Part shown: in pieces, positions 12,110 through 25,745 of the stretch
Layout of the letters: each line of letters opens with the position of its first letter
Position numbering within the stretch: position 1 is the stretch's first letter
Source: Theodoxus fluviatilis
Taxonomy: Eukaryota > Mollusca > Gastropoda > Cycloneritida > Neritidae
Direction: 5' to 3'
DNA length: 64,000 nucleotides
Assembly (NCBI GenBank): GCA_034096865.1
Contig: JAWQFJ010017343.1
Location: forward strand, 77,001 to 141,000
Program-made: the position numbers and the translations under genes
The notes under the pieces: generated by a model
The model's input: only the letters and a program-made list of their open reading frames with translations
What the model was told of the DNA's origin: nothing
Database searches by the model: none

Positions 12110-13310
12110 TTTATTGAGCTAGAGGTTGCAAGTGGTTCTAAGGACAATATCTTATAAAAAGGGAACAACTGTAATTCATACAAGAGGCGACAACATGCAG
12201 AAAAAAATTGATCACAGGGGTATATATCTTTCACCAACATCACAAATAAATTCTTTAACATGTAAAAAAATAAATTATCTCCACTCAAAATGGCACACTG
12301 CTGAAATGAAATATCAATGTGGACCATTATTTTGTCATAAATTGCATCATAAATAATATGTCAAAAATGTATTAGAATATGCAAAATTCTGTGGACAAGC
12401 AAAATGCAAAAACAGTAAATTCAAATGTAGGTAATAACATTGAGTTCATTCTTCATTGCTGCAAAGGCAATTACCTCATAGCACCATTGATTAGACTTGA
12501 TTGTACCTTTATTTAAAAAAGGAAACAAATCTTGCCACATTGATATCAACACTTAACCCTTCACACAAATACTTAGAACTACACTAACACCTGTGTATTG
12601 CAAGGTTACTTAGGTTTAAAACAATTTATCACAGTCTTCCAAAAGAAGCCTGAGATACTGGAGAAAGACATTATAAATGTGATCCATCCTCCAAAAACAA
12701 ATGAACATTGATTTGCAATCAATAGTTTAACATGGTTTATGCACATTAAAAATCTTCACTGCAAACAGGACTGAAACATTCACCATTGTGAAGAAAAATG
12801 TGTAGTAACAAAAATTAAGGATACCTAAGCAAAGGACACTGACAACTTGTCTGTTTCTGTCAGAAATCTTGCTGTGAACATTTAACATTGGTAAGTCCCT
12901 GAATTCGACATCAAAACAAAATTGCAACAACATTAAAAAATGTCTACACAGCATCAGTGTCAGCAGCTGCACTGCAAAGGAGTGCAAAAACTGTGCAAAG
13001 GCAATACATGAAGACACTTGAGGTGTTTCAGGCTCGCTCGACACCCAGGTTATTTAGGAAATGTGAGCACTCCTGGGTTCAGAGCAATCTTGGGGTAGGC
13101 GATCTCTCGCAACGACTCAGAATAAATAGAAGGGCTTTGTCTTCCCTTTAGGAAACCAACACAGATCTCTCTGCCTCATTTGGGCACCACACTGGGCAAA
13201 TCTGGAGTGATTGTGGGTGGAACTGAAACCAGGCAAACTCTGGGTCCAAGTGCTGATCCCTATGTGATTCCAGGGACACCACTGGATCCTGAAGCTTTCA
13301 GGGCCAGGTA
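12110..13310 (-). other. Presumed DPP3 3' UTR with candidate poly(A) signals
   Basis: AT-rich sequence after the stop codon with no coding feature I recognise. On the minus strand AATAAA occurs at 12508-12513 and again at 12110-12115. Either would give a 3' UTR of about 0.8 to 1.2 kb. Which is used, if either, cannot be told from sequence. Confidence 0.3.
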
Positions 13311-13447
13311 TCACTGGAAGTGCTTCTTGTCCTTGGTCCATAGAATCTCAATGGCCTGGTCCAATGCTGGAGAGGGGAATCGCTCCACAAAGGACTGTAT
13401 GATCCCAGCATGAGTGGCTGGGAAGCTCTTCAGCTTCGCCTGGTTAC
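13311..13447 (-). CDS. DPP3: DPP3 coding exon 18 (residues 687-731 and stop)
   Basis: Completes Gly687 and encodes [19 protein letters not shown], then VERFPSP and KKHFQ before TGA. It matches the human C-terminus (AAGLIRSFSERFPEDGPELEEIL). Acceptor TCCTGCAG. 137 bp including the stop codon. Confidence 0.94.
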
Positions 13448-15718
13448 CTGCAGGACAAGCAGCATCATGCCCATTACTGATACTTCATACCCCAAACATT
13501 TCCACTCTTGATGTGAACATCAGTGGTCTTGGCATGTACGGAACAAGGTTCAATATACGAACAGAAAAACATTACTACAGAAACCAATGAATCCAATGAA
13601 CACTTTTTAGGCAGTGTAGTGTGTTCACCCTGTCTGTGCAAGTCAAGACACACATTCATGCTTTGTCAATTTCACAAGTTCAAGGTCATATCCAGATGTG
13701 CATATGCAAATGCCCCTGATTTCTATTTTAATCAACAGCATACATCCTTACATACATGTACATGAACAATTTATGTGGATTCCATCCAAACAGGTATGAT
13801 CTTGACAACAACTATGCCTCTATGTCATACATAAATTCCTATTTTCTGCAGAGTTAATCATCGTGGTAGACAAATCTCAAGATGTCCCTCATACTTCATG
13901 AAAGGACTTTGTTGGAGCTTCCACACAAACACAGGCTCCTCGGCCCATACCTTCAATGAAAGTGTGGTGCTGGACAAACATCCTCCTTGGGGATTTTTGG
14001 TTCAACACAATCTTTCGAATGGTGAGGAAGTGAGGCTCGGCATTGTCGCTGACTTCTGAGTAGTGTAAGTACAGTTTCCTTGCAGCAGGGTGGTCTCCTG
14101 TGGACTTATACACCTGGAGCAAAGCACTGCAATCAGATTCTGACTGTGAAAAAGGAAGTATGCCTATGGTCTGTTTCTTCACTGGGCAAAAGGCCATGAA
14201 GTCAATTGTGGCGAGTTTATGAGACTGGAGTGAAATGTGAAATCCACATGAAGAAATTTAATAGGGAGTGGTAAATAAATGTAACCTGAATCCTGATTGA
14301 GCAACTATTAAGCAGTGCATCTGAGTAATACATTATGTGATACTTGAAAGCATAATGACAAAACCTCTGCATGTATTAAAACAATAAAATTAACAGGCAA
14401 GTTCATCAGTTTAAATTGCAAAGATCTGGGAACATTTTCAGATTTGCCTATAGAGCTAAAACATTAAACACACAGATAACAACTATGTATCAAACCATGC
14501 AGTATCACTCATAGTGTTTACTCTGTATTTGCCGTGACTGACTTAAAGTTAAACTCCAAACAAAATGTCATGATAGAAAACACATTTCAAAAAGATTATT
14601 TAAAAAGTATACACAAAGAACTTCTAAAATATGAATGCATCCATTTTAGACAACTAGCTCCATGTTTCACATCAACCAACCTGCATCTTCTGGAGGAACC
14701 TGCCAAGTGCAGGCCTGCCAACAGATTCCAACTTGGTCCTGTCCAGAGTGAGACGGACATCAGGCTCACCATCTTCCCCCGTCATTGACTCCAGCTTCAC
14801 AAAGCCTTCCCCAGCTTCCAGTATCACTTGCAGCACGACATAGCTGGCGTTCATGTGCACCTGCAAGTATCAGCAGCTTGATGAGTAAAATGCTGCCACT
14901 AATGAGGAACAGCGCTCAGTTGTCATTCAAGAATTGTCCCTTTGTAAGAGAGTTTTGTCTTTTACACTGCACACTACACTCAGGGGCACATTAGCTGTGT
15001 CAATATGTCTGTGTTTTGTGTAGAATAGACAGAATTTATTCTCCATGAAATGTCTCAGGTGGATCTCACTAGGCACTGAAAATGTGGGTGTTTGTATATT
15101 ACTAAATTTTTCTATGAGAATTCCTTGAGGGAAATATTTTACCACTGTCCCTCATGCATTTTTGAAAAACACAACTGTTGCCTCTTCCCCATGCATGCTT
15201 TTCCTCCAATCCTGCATAATAAACATACACACACAGACATGCCCATGCAGGCATATGATCACACACATGCCGGCAACAACCCAATATGACTCCTGTTTTA
15301 TCCTCAGACTTGCACTTTGCTATCGTCATCAACACCACTGAACTCATCAGCCACAAGAGCAGTCAAACACATCATCTCTCAAGTGTCTCAAGACCTGACC
15401 GACTTCTAAGCACACTGATAAATGTCATGAATGTCACCACTCTCAACCTGCCTTACTGTTGGGATCATGAGAATATTTCAATTTACAAGTCATACACTCC
15501 ATGAAAGTTTGGATTTGTTCTACGCAAGGCATTGAGATCAAGACTTCACCTGACGCCAGGACTTGGTTGCAGGCGTGTAGTACTCCAAGGCCGACAGACC
15601 ACTGTGGGCCAGATCAAGCCAGATGACATACACGATGTCCTCAGCCGCCTTCCCAGTGTGGCCGAAAATCCTTGGACACAAACATCATCCTGTATGTGTG
15701 AGTACAAAATTGTTTTTT

Positions 15719-15750
<32 letters not shown>

Positions 15751-15861
15751 TATTGTGCGTACGTGTTAGTATGTGTGTGTTAGTGTGTGTGTTAGTGTGT
15801 GTGTTAGCGTGTGTGTGCGTGTTAGTGTGTGTGTGTGTGCTATTGTGTGTGTGTGTGTTAT

Positions 15862-15895
<34 letters not shown>

Positions 15896-18800
15896 TGTGT
15901 GTGTGTATGTGTGTGTGTGTGCGCGCGCGCATGTGCGCGTGTGTTATAAGTTTTTGACATCTGTATTCTACAGAAGTAAGTACAGGGATGCCTAAAAACT
16001 CAGTGAAATTATCATTAACAATCTTGTCAACATTGTCTTCAGTTTCATTATAATGACAACAACACCATCAAAGTAATACCAGCACCATTAAGGTGGCTCC
16101 CTCTTACACAAATTTCACTTTACAGCACCTCAACCTTTCTCAGTTTCTGGATAGAATACAGAACAAGAAGGGCAAAGCCCATACGACTCACATGCTTGAC
16201 CTTGACCTTTATATGGTATTGCCTTTCAGGTGACCTTCAAGGTCAAGGTCAAACAACTAAACCTACCAATGACATCATACACTAAGAAATGCTTTACACA
16301 TTTTTCCTACCAAAATACATGTGACCAAGGTCAAGGTCATCCAAGGTCATGCAACACAAAGCTGTTAATTCAAGACATAGGAAGCACAATGGTGCTTATT
16401 GGCACTTTCTACCATGAGATATAGTCACTTTTAGTGGTTCACTACCCCATTTTGGTCCCATTTCATAAGGGTCAGAGTGACCTTGACCTTGATGATATGT
16501 GACCAAATGTGTCTCATGATGAAAGTATAACATGTGCCCCACATAATTATTAAGTTTGAAACAGTTATCTTCCATAGTTCAGGGTCAAGGTCACTTCAAA
16601 ATATGTATACAATCCAACTTTGAAGAGCTCCTGTGACCTTGACCTTGAAGCAAGGTCAACCAAACTGGTATCAAAAGATAGGGCTTGCTTTGACCTATAT
16701 ACCACTTGTAGCTAAGGTCGCCATTCTCAATAACGTGGGAGAAAATTGGGAAAATGTGAAAAATGACTGTTTTTGAGACCACATTTATGGCTCCTGTGAC
16801 CTTGACCTTGAAGCAAGGTCAAGTCACTATGTATGTTTTTTGAGGCCTTGTCATCATACACCATCATGCCACATTTGGTGTTGATAGACTTAATAGTCTC
16901 CGATAAAAATCCAACGTTAAAGTTTTCGGACGCCCGGACGCCCGGACCGGACGCCCGGACGGACGAAAAGGGTGAGTACATAGACTCACTTTTGCTTCAC
17001 ATGTGAGTCAAAAAGCATTCCACAAAAATTTGCCAAAACTTCAGGAGATAAAAAATGTCAGTGTATAATATTTCTTTATCACCATCACACAGAAACTATT
17101 GTGTGGTCAGCTACAATATCTGAAGTAAACAAAAGTACCACCTTATGTACGTACTATTAGTCACTGAACTCACAAAGAAATGAGCATTCTCCTGCACTTG
17201 ATATGAAATGTAAATGTCAGGGACATTTTGAATGTATTAATGCAAAATGTATATTTGAACCACTGATATTTTCATTCAGCTTTTCTTTCCTGCAACTAGA
17301 GATAATGGCTGTTTAAATTCCAACATTTCACTTAATCAGTAAACAAGATTCTGCAAATGATATCACCAGAGACAAATGTATGGATATTGACACAAAGAGA
17401 ACAGAAACAAGATGAAGCATCTGGTGCTTGGCTGACAGCTAGGTCAGAACAGGAGTGGCACCAAGGGCTGGTGAAAGATGGCAGAACATCATGTGTTAAC
17501 ATCAGACAGGAGCCCAACACTCACCTCAGGACATCAGGGTTGAAGCAGAGGTAGAGGCTGACACATTCAGCGCGGCATTCCTCGTATGAAGCACCAATAG
17601 CTGGAAACTTTTCATCAAACGTTTCACCCTCTTCATACCAGGTGGTGATCTGCAAAAAGCAGAGGATTTAAATCTCATAAGGTAAATGGCATTCTCCATC
17701 TGAATTATTAGTCATACAAAAAAGATGAGAAGTGTTTTCTTCTGTCATATTTTACACAAATGCTCAGTAAAATCAATTTTATGCAGCGGTCGAAAACAAA
17801 AAGTAATCATACCAAAGTGGTGGCAAATGAAGGATTGATTCTTCAAATATTTCAAACTAATCCTCAGCAAATCAATTTCATATAACTATCAAAAACAAAG
17901 TGTAATAAAACAGAAATAAGTAAATGATTTTCATCATGTAATCAATGACTGACATTGTGGAGAGACAATCCCTTTTTGGACAACACCCATCCTGACATTG
18001 GTATCGGTTTAATGGATCCTAGCTCCCAACACTGAGCCAATCACCCAGCAGGGCAGACAGAAATAGATGTGGACCTCAAGCAGGGACCCAACCCAATACC
18101 TCCCAAAGTAAGGCTGTGTGCTTTAACCACTGAGCTACTAAGGTTTTCAACTATTTTTGTATGCACTGCCAATTTATTTATGTCACTCATTTTATTGCTT
18201 TCAGCCAATGAAGAAATGCAGTTTTATTTTGTACTAACTATTACAGAAACATTACTCATACTGACTGGTTTTCCTGTCTCTGGATGCTTGACATTCTTGA
18301 TGTCGAAGTTGAATGTTTCATTTTTCAGCTGCAAAAGAATGATCAAAGCATAATTATTCAGAGCTGAAACGTCACAAGCAAAAACTCTTATTGCACACAA
18401 TGACAACCACACAGCGTTTGCATATCAGTGGATCTACTCATTATCGTTATGAAAAATGATAAAGGCAAATCACCAACCACACACATTTATTCACAAACTG
18501 TTTACAAAACAATTCCCACCACACCAAGATTGAAGAATGATAAAAGGAGGAACTAAAACATAGGTCATCAATTAATTCCAAAGAGCACTTAGGAAACCAA
18601 AGCCATTACAAAATAAGTATATGGTGCCTCAGCATTTCTCCAGATGCTGGATGCCTAGCTGATGGCCAGTTTGCTGCAGTCATGCAGAAGGCACTCACCT
18701 TTCTGAACAGTTTTCCACTTCCGTGGCCCAGGAGCTCATGCAAGGCGAGCTGCACTTCAAAGGCTTGGACCCGTAGAGTGGCATACAGTTCCTGCACAAA

Positions 18801-18898
18801 GGAGCAGTGTCAGTCTCAAAGCAACACACTTTCATCTCTATAACAGCCACAGCAGCTATTTTCTTTCCTTTTTTTTTAGTGGAGAAACACACACACAG

Positions 18899-18970
<72 letters not shown>

Positions 18971-21900
18971 CACACACAGACACACACACACACACACAAA
19001 CCTGTGCTGACCCTGGACACATGGTCTGTGGTAGGCTGCTGCTTAATGCATTCCTCTCATCCAGTATCTATCATTACTCATAATGTAACTGTTTACAGAT
19101 ATTCATTCAAACAAAGCTCATGGACAATGAGGTATCATTTAATAAGTACCAAGATCAACTGAAGGCTGACAAAGGAACCTCTTGCACTGTTTCAATGAAT
19201 TCTGGAGATTCCTTGATCTCCACACTTCAGAGGCCATCATGTCCTATTCAGAAAGTTAATTTGAACCATTATATCTTCTCTGAATGCTTCCAACCCTGAG
19301 GAATTGCAATCATTTTTAATTTTCACAGTGAAAAATTATGTTGGTCACTGATTACTGAGTAAATTAAAAGTCAATTCCATTTAATAAATACAATTAAAGC
19401 GAAAAAAGGAAAAGGAAAGAAAATTGCCTTACATTGTCTGCAGCAGACAAAAATGTGTACTTGGATCCAACTTCTCTTGCTCTGAAAACATTCCCAAATG
19501 AGAGGTTTTTGAAGCCCTCATCCTGACGGATCTCATCATCTGCAAATAAGCAGAAGATATTGAACAAACAACACCATTAATTAAGCAGACTTTGATTAAA
19601 TTTAAGCAAAATAATCTTTTCCCTTTCAACACTTCAAAAAGATAGCAGATTATTTACAGTCATTTTCAACATTACTGAGTGTGCTTTTTGAAACATAATC
19701 ATGTTAAAAAAACTCACTGATTATACATGTAATACTGAACTTGTCTTACATGGATACTAGTCACATATTATTTCTAAAGCTTAAAGCTTCTGAATCCACT
19801 ACTAGGAAGCATGAAATTTTTAAATATGTTTATTGAAATTTTTTTGTTTCATTGACATGAAAGAACTCATAACAGTTAATCAAAACATCAAAGTTTGACA
19901 GTAATTAGAATTATGGGTAATCCAAAATGGCCGCCTAACATGCAAAAATATGCAAATTTCTGTATCTTTTTAAATTTCTATAACTTCTTAACTACTTGAT
20001 ATTTATTGAAAATTCTTTTTGCATTAAAATTGTACACTCTTTATCTTTAAATGTACAGAAGATTATGTTTGTAATGCAAAAAGTAAAAAAAATTGTACTT
20101 ATTGCTTCCACATCAATATCCGAATTGCAGATAAAGTAGGTTCAACATCAAAGAAAAAAAATCATATCTGGCCAAATAATCAGTTTACAGCAAAAAGTGT
20201 CTGTATGTTCATAAATTATTATACATGTAACATACCTGCAAAATTACAAGTCATCATCATCATCCTGTGATGAGTTTTAGTAATTAATTGATTTGAACTC
20301 TACGAAAAAAACACATTTTGAGAAAATGGCAAAAACAACTTTTAGTCATGCATAAGTCCTTCTAAAACTATCCATGATGGCTAAAACTTGTTTCATTTAT
20401 TCATACATTCATCCAGCAGGACTACACATGCTAAAAAAATGAAACTGAACTTACAGTTTCCAGTTTTTAGTGTTTTTGTGCAGTGAGTACAAAAAAAATG
20501 CAGGGATGGGAAAGTTCATGCTCAAGAGGAAAGGATCAGCCCTACTACTACACAGGAAATGCCAAGGTCAATAAAGGCAACTTCAGAGACACATGCTGTG
20601 AATGAGTCAACAACAAGTCAGTTTGCCATTCCAGCACCATAGGTTTCCCCTTCTTCTTCCTCCTGAAGCCTCCTCTTCTGATGCCTTGAGTTGAAGGCAT
20701 GAAGCCACATACTGACATAGTGTAGGCGCTGTTGCTATGCCTGAACAGAGGCTGCCACATTAGCTTTCTTCATTCTTCTGGCATCACAGGCTCCACATTT
20801 CAAGCAAAGTTTTCTGGCTAAGCCATTGTCTTCATCGTATAGTATGCTGAAGGTGAGACCAGACCGAAAACAGTTCGGGCAAAGAACATCGTTCATTAGT
20901 TCACTCAGCTGATCTAAGTGCACGTTGACCCACTTATGATCGGTTTCAATCGGCTGCTTCGCTTCTGCCTGCATCATCTGTATCTTCCTCCTTGATGCCG
21001 ATGTGTTTGAAGTTTCTTCCGGAATCGAGGCAGTTGAGATGGAGGGACGAGGAGGCAGCAATCGCGATGGCACTGTCAACGCAGGCGTTGACGAAGTAGA
21101 ACTAGACTTTCGACCTTGACCGCGAAGTATTTTCGAGGTGCGTGCAGCCGAAAGCTGCTCTCTTCGCCCACTATTTTTCGGTCGCGGCATAATGTTGAGT
21201 TTATTCACTCATGGGCATTCTCTGATTGTTTGATTGAAGTCGAATTTATTCGATTTGGTGCAAAACATAAACTAACTGAGAGAATTAGCGTTGAAGCGGC
21301 AGCCATGTTTACGATGCATTGTGGGCCAGGGAATCCTCGCTTTGGAGTCTCTGATTGGTTGAAACAAGTGGAATTCCCTCTCTAAGCTCAATGATTGGCT
21401 AGTGAGTTTGCAAACAACCCTGTGTACGCTGTTTGAAATCATCAACTAAAAATAGACCACTATAGTTGGCAGAGTGATTTCCCTTGCTGTGCTCGATCGA
21501 AAAGACGAGCTTTCCAACGGTACCGGGCGTGAACCTCTTCGTAGAATAGATCGAAAGTTACAATTTTTCCAAAAGTCATAAAATACGATGCATCAATGAC
21601 GTTTTTAACGTTTTTTACGAGGAGTGATGTTTTTAAAAGCCATTTTATTCAACTAATTATCGAATGACAGGTCGAAAAAAACACGTGGGGGCATTTGCAA
21701 GTGTTTGAACTACTCAAAACTGATGTTATCTCAAAAACGTCCAGATATGAAATTTTCCCAACTTTTCGACCCGTGTCTTTCTAAAGCTTAAAGCTTCTGA
21801 ATCCACTCTATGAGCCATCATATAAACCACAAAAACAACTCATCCAAACATTTCAAATGCTTTTTCCCATCCACTTTAACTGCCTCCCTTTCTCCATTGT

Positions 21901-24900
21901 CCTTACTTCCATCTCTGACAATCATGCAGAATGCACTGAAGTTGTATCACCACCACCACCAGCACCACCATCACCAGCACCATCATCATCATCACCACCA
22001 CCACCACCACCAGCACCAGCACCAGCACCAGCACCAACACCAGCACCACCACCACCAGCACCACCACCACCACCACCACCAGCACCAGCACCACCACCAC
22101 CACCACCAGCACCACCACCACCACCACCACCAGCACCAGCACCACCACCACCACCACCACCAGCACCACCTCTTCATCATTACCACTATGAACACTGTGC
22201 AGCCCTCATTTAACTATGAATATTGTAATCTCTTCAAGTAAACCTCACTCACAGTTGGGGATGTTGACGCCACTGTAGACGTTGCTGCCAGCATAGGTTA
22301 CAACGTCCAGAGAGGTGAAGTCTGGCGCCAGGAACCGATTCTTCTCAAACTCCTTCGGCCAGGGCAGCAGTGGTAACAGTTGCTCTCCAATTTCAACCAG
22401 GTCTTTGAACCTTTGAGTCAGTTCCTTGTTCACCACTCCCACAAATGCTGCAAATGGATTGATCTGTTACCTCCCACTGCATTCATACTTCCACCAGTCT
22501 TGCAACACATGTCTTTAGGCAAAATTCTCTTGTGAATATATATGAGTATGCTCATTTGGACTGGAGCAACTATTAAGCAAGCAAACTCAAGAGGAGTCTG
22601 AAATTTCCGTTTGATATGGCAAAAGCAGGTTTTCCAGATGAATACACAGTGGCCCTTGAAACCATTCCCAAGCTGCCCCTCATCACCAATGACAATGTGG
22701 GCTAGCTCTGGGGCGCGTTCATGATGGACGCTACGGAGCGGTACAGAGCTGTACATGAGTGAGGCGCACACCAGTCAGTGAGAGTGGCACAACAACAATC
22801 AGTGAACAAGAGTAGCAAAACTTGATTGGCGCACGGTCATCTTGACTGTTGGACTCTTTGTTCTACATATACCAACCATGTGAGGAACAAGATGCATCTT
22901 TGCCTCTGGGCTGTCACATGAGGGCTCAATTTAAAACAATGAGTTTAAGAAAAAACAAGAAGGGCAAACCCCATATGACTCACATGCTTGAACTTGACCT
23001 TTACATGACCTTGACCTTCAGGTGACCCAAAGGTCAAGGTCAAACAACTACACCTAGCAGTGACATACACTAAGAAATGCTTTACACATTTTTCCTACCA
23101 AAATACATGTGGCCTTGACCCAAGGTCAAGGTCATCCAAGGTCATGCAACACAAAGCTGTTAATTCAAGACATAGGAAGCACAATGGTGCTTATTGGCAC
23201 TTTCTACCATGAGATATGGTCACTTTTAGTGGTTCACTACCCCATTTTGGTCCCATTTCTTAAGGGTCAAAGTGACCTTGACCTTGAGGATATGTGACCA
23301 AATGTGTCTCATGATGAAAGTATAACATGTGCCCCACATAATTATTAAGTTTGAAACAGTTATCTTCCATAGTTCAGGGTCAAGGTCACTTCAAAATATG
23401 TATACAATCGAACTTTGAAGAGCTCCTGTGACCTTGACCTTGAAGCAAGGTCAACCAAACTGGTATCAAAAGATAGGTATTACTTTGTTCTATATACCAT
23501 ATATAGGTGAGGTATCCAATCTCAAAAACTTCAGAGAAAATTGGGAAAATGTGAAAAATGGCTGTTTTTTAGACAACATTTATGACCCCTGCGACCTTGA
23601 CCTTGAAGCAAGGTCAAGTCACCATGTATGTTTTTTGAGACCTTGTCATCATACACCATCATGCCAAATTGGGTGTTGGTAGATTTAATAGTCTCCGAGA
23701 AAAATCCAACGTTAAAGTTTTAAACGGACGCCCGGACGGACGAAACGGGTGAGTACATAGACTCACTTTTGCTTCGCATGTGAGTCAAAAATGCAGTAGG
23801 AGTAACTGGGTGTTGCTGGCAGCTGGGGGTGGAGTGGGAATGGCAACAAGAGGAGATTGGAAGAATGGAACAATATGTGTTGAAAGTTCACAATGGTTAA
23901 ACCTAAATGTCATTAAACTTGTTGCATTGGGTCTACAATATTTGTTTGTTAATAAACTTAACAAAATCTTGGGGAAGATTTTCCCATGGTACAATCGTTA
24001 AACTGTTCTCATGAACTCTTTCCCAATCATTCCCCTTTGCTTCTTAGGAGACATGACTTCCAGCAATGTGGTCAGTCTGATGGTCGAGACAACAAAAGGA
24101 GAGCTGCCCTTCGCACTACTGAACAAGGTGAACCAATTAGCCAGTGTGAAATATGCCTTTGATTTACTATGTTTTCTTTGCCCAGTTGAGGATCAAGAAG
24201 AGGATAATCTGCATTCATGAAGTCAGACCTCTATATATTATCACCAGGGCAATTATATGATTAATGAGTCCAATAGTTAATGAGAAAACATTTGTTTTAA
24301 CAGATTTCTTCTCAGCTGATTAAAAATCCGGGCTTGAGATCATGATAAATAAATGTGGTATTTGAGTTTACAAATTCTTGTATATGACTTTCCCATGACA
24401 TTTCCAACCACTGGAACTACAGATGTGCAGAACATGCCTATATTGAAATGCTGCTCACAGCCATCCATTTATCCAGTAATTCAATTGAAATGACCAAATG
24501 TGATCTCAGTTTGTAGAGGTTTTTATGTAGCACAGTACTTCTCAAAGTTCATACTTCCTGGGCAAACAGCACCATAGGAAATGCAAACATAAAAGCTTTA
24601 GCTCTTGACAGAGGCAAATGGATGCACTCACACAGGCTGCTCTGACAAATACTGTTTACCTCAGTAAAGATACAGTGTGCATGCATTTGGTCAACAGAAA
24701 GAATGTCTTACCTTCAAATTCACCACGGATTCCAAAGGGGTCACGGTATGGTTCTAGGAATGCCATGTACCTGAAGTAGATCCAATGGAACCATCAGCAT
24801 GCATGCAGTGGAGCCATACTAAGACGAGCACACACTCCTGCCATTGCATATAATGAGCAGATTTGGAAACATGCACTAAAGAAGAAAAAAAAATGACAAG

Positions 24901-25699
24901 AAGAAAAATCTTATTTTCTATACAGAGAATCACAAATGACAGTTGCCACTAGATTTCAAGAGCAATATATGTCGTCTATTCTAAAATTGTGTCATACTTG
25001 TAAAAACTGGTGCATTCCAATAGGAAACATTTTTTGTACTGGAACAACAAACCATTAAGTTTCCACCAGTTGGTTCATCTGTCCAGTCATTCTCAATGGT
25101 TTAAAAACGAATCTGGATAACAGCACTTTCATTTGCTTAAAGTCGTCTGAGAAAGCTTTGCTCACGTCTCCACTCTTGGTAGCTTGTTCTTGATCCAGGC
25201 TCTGGAAGCATTCATGTGGGCTGGGACTGATCCAGTGGCAAAGCTTTTGATGTAGTCATCCAGCATTTCCCTCTCATTGTCATTGGAGGCATACTTCTGA
25301 TGAAAGCAAGAGGAACAAAGGCATGTGCTACAGCTACACTGGATGCTCTGACAAGCCTGACAATGAGCCACACTGAACAAGTCATCCAACAGCAGAGTTT
25401 CCCAGACCTAAGTAAGGGACATCATGAAATTTTCCCATAGGTCTTCATTCATTTCTCGCAGTATTAAATTAAGAGACCAGGATAGCAAAAACTAATTTTC
25501 CACAGCATGATCTTCCAACAAGCATGAGCAATTCATTAGAGGTCAAAATCAAGTGCATCTTAGATTGTAGATAAGAATAGATTCATAAGGCCAAATGAAT
25601 TTTAGATCATATAATCAGCACGTTCAAAAAGACAGTGGTTTCTGTTTACAAATATAACATACATGTATTTATGCATTATCTTAAGTACTTGTCAACAGA

Positions 25700-25745
<46 letters not shown>

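Larger units (their letters stand above)
19801..21777 (-). mobile_element. 1977-bp insertion flanked by a perfect 30-bp direct repeat, carrying a transposase-like fragment
   Basis: The identical 30-mer that begins tttctaaagcttaaagcttc lies at 19771-19800 and at 21778-21807. Between the copies is DNA that includes the Mutator-type fragment and CCAAT-rich upstream sequence. No clear terminal inverted repeats were seen. A 30-bp duplication is long for a classic target site, so the bracket could also be an older duplication. Confidence 0.6.

Noticed and set aside
18240..18270. Alternative DPP3 exon 13 donor (GTATGA) four bases downstream
   Set aside because: It would put exon 14 out of frame; CCA|GTCAGT keeps the conserved ETG...WY spacing.
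21810..22241. His-rich, Pro-rich and Trp/Val-rich ORFs
   Set aside because: All are frames of one CAC/CAG repeat tract.
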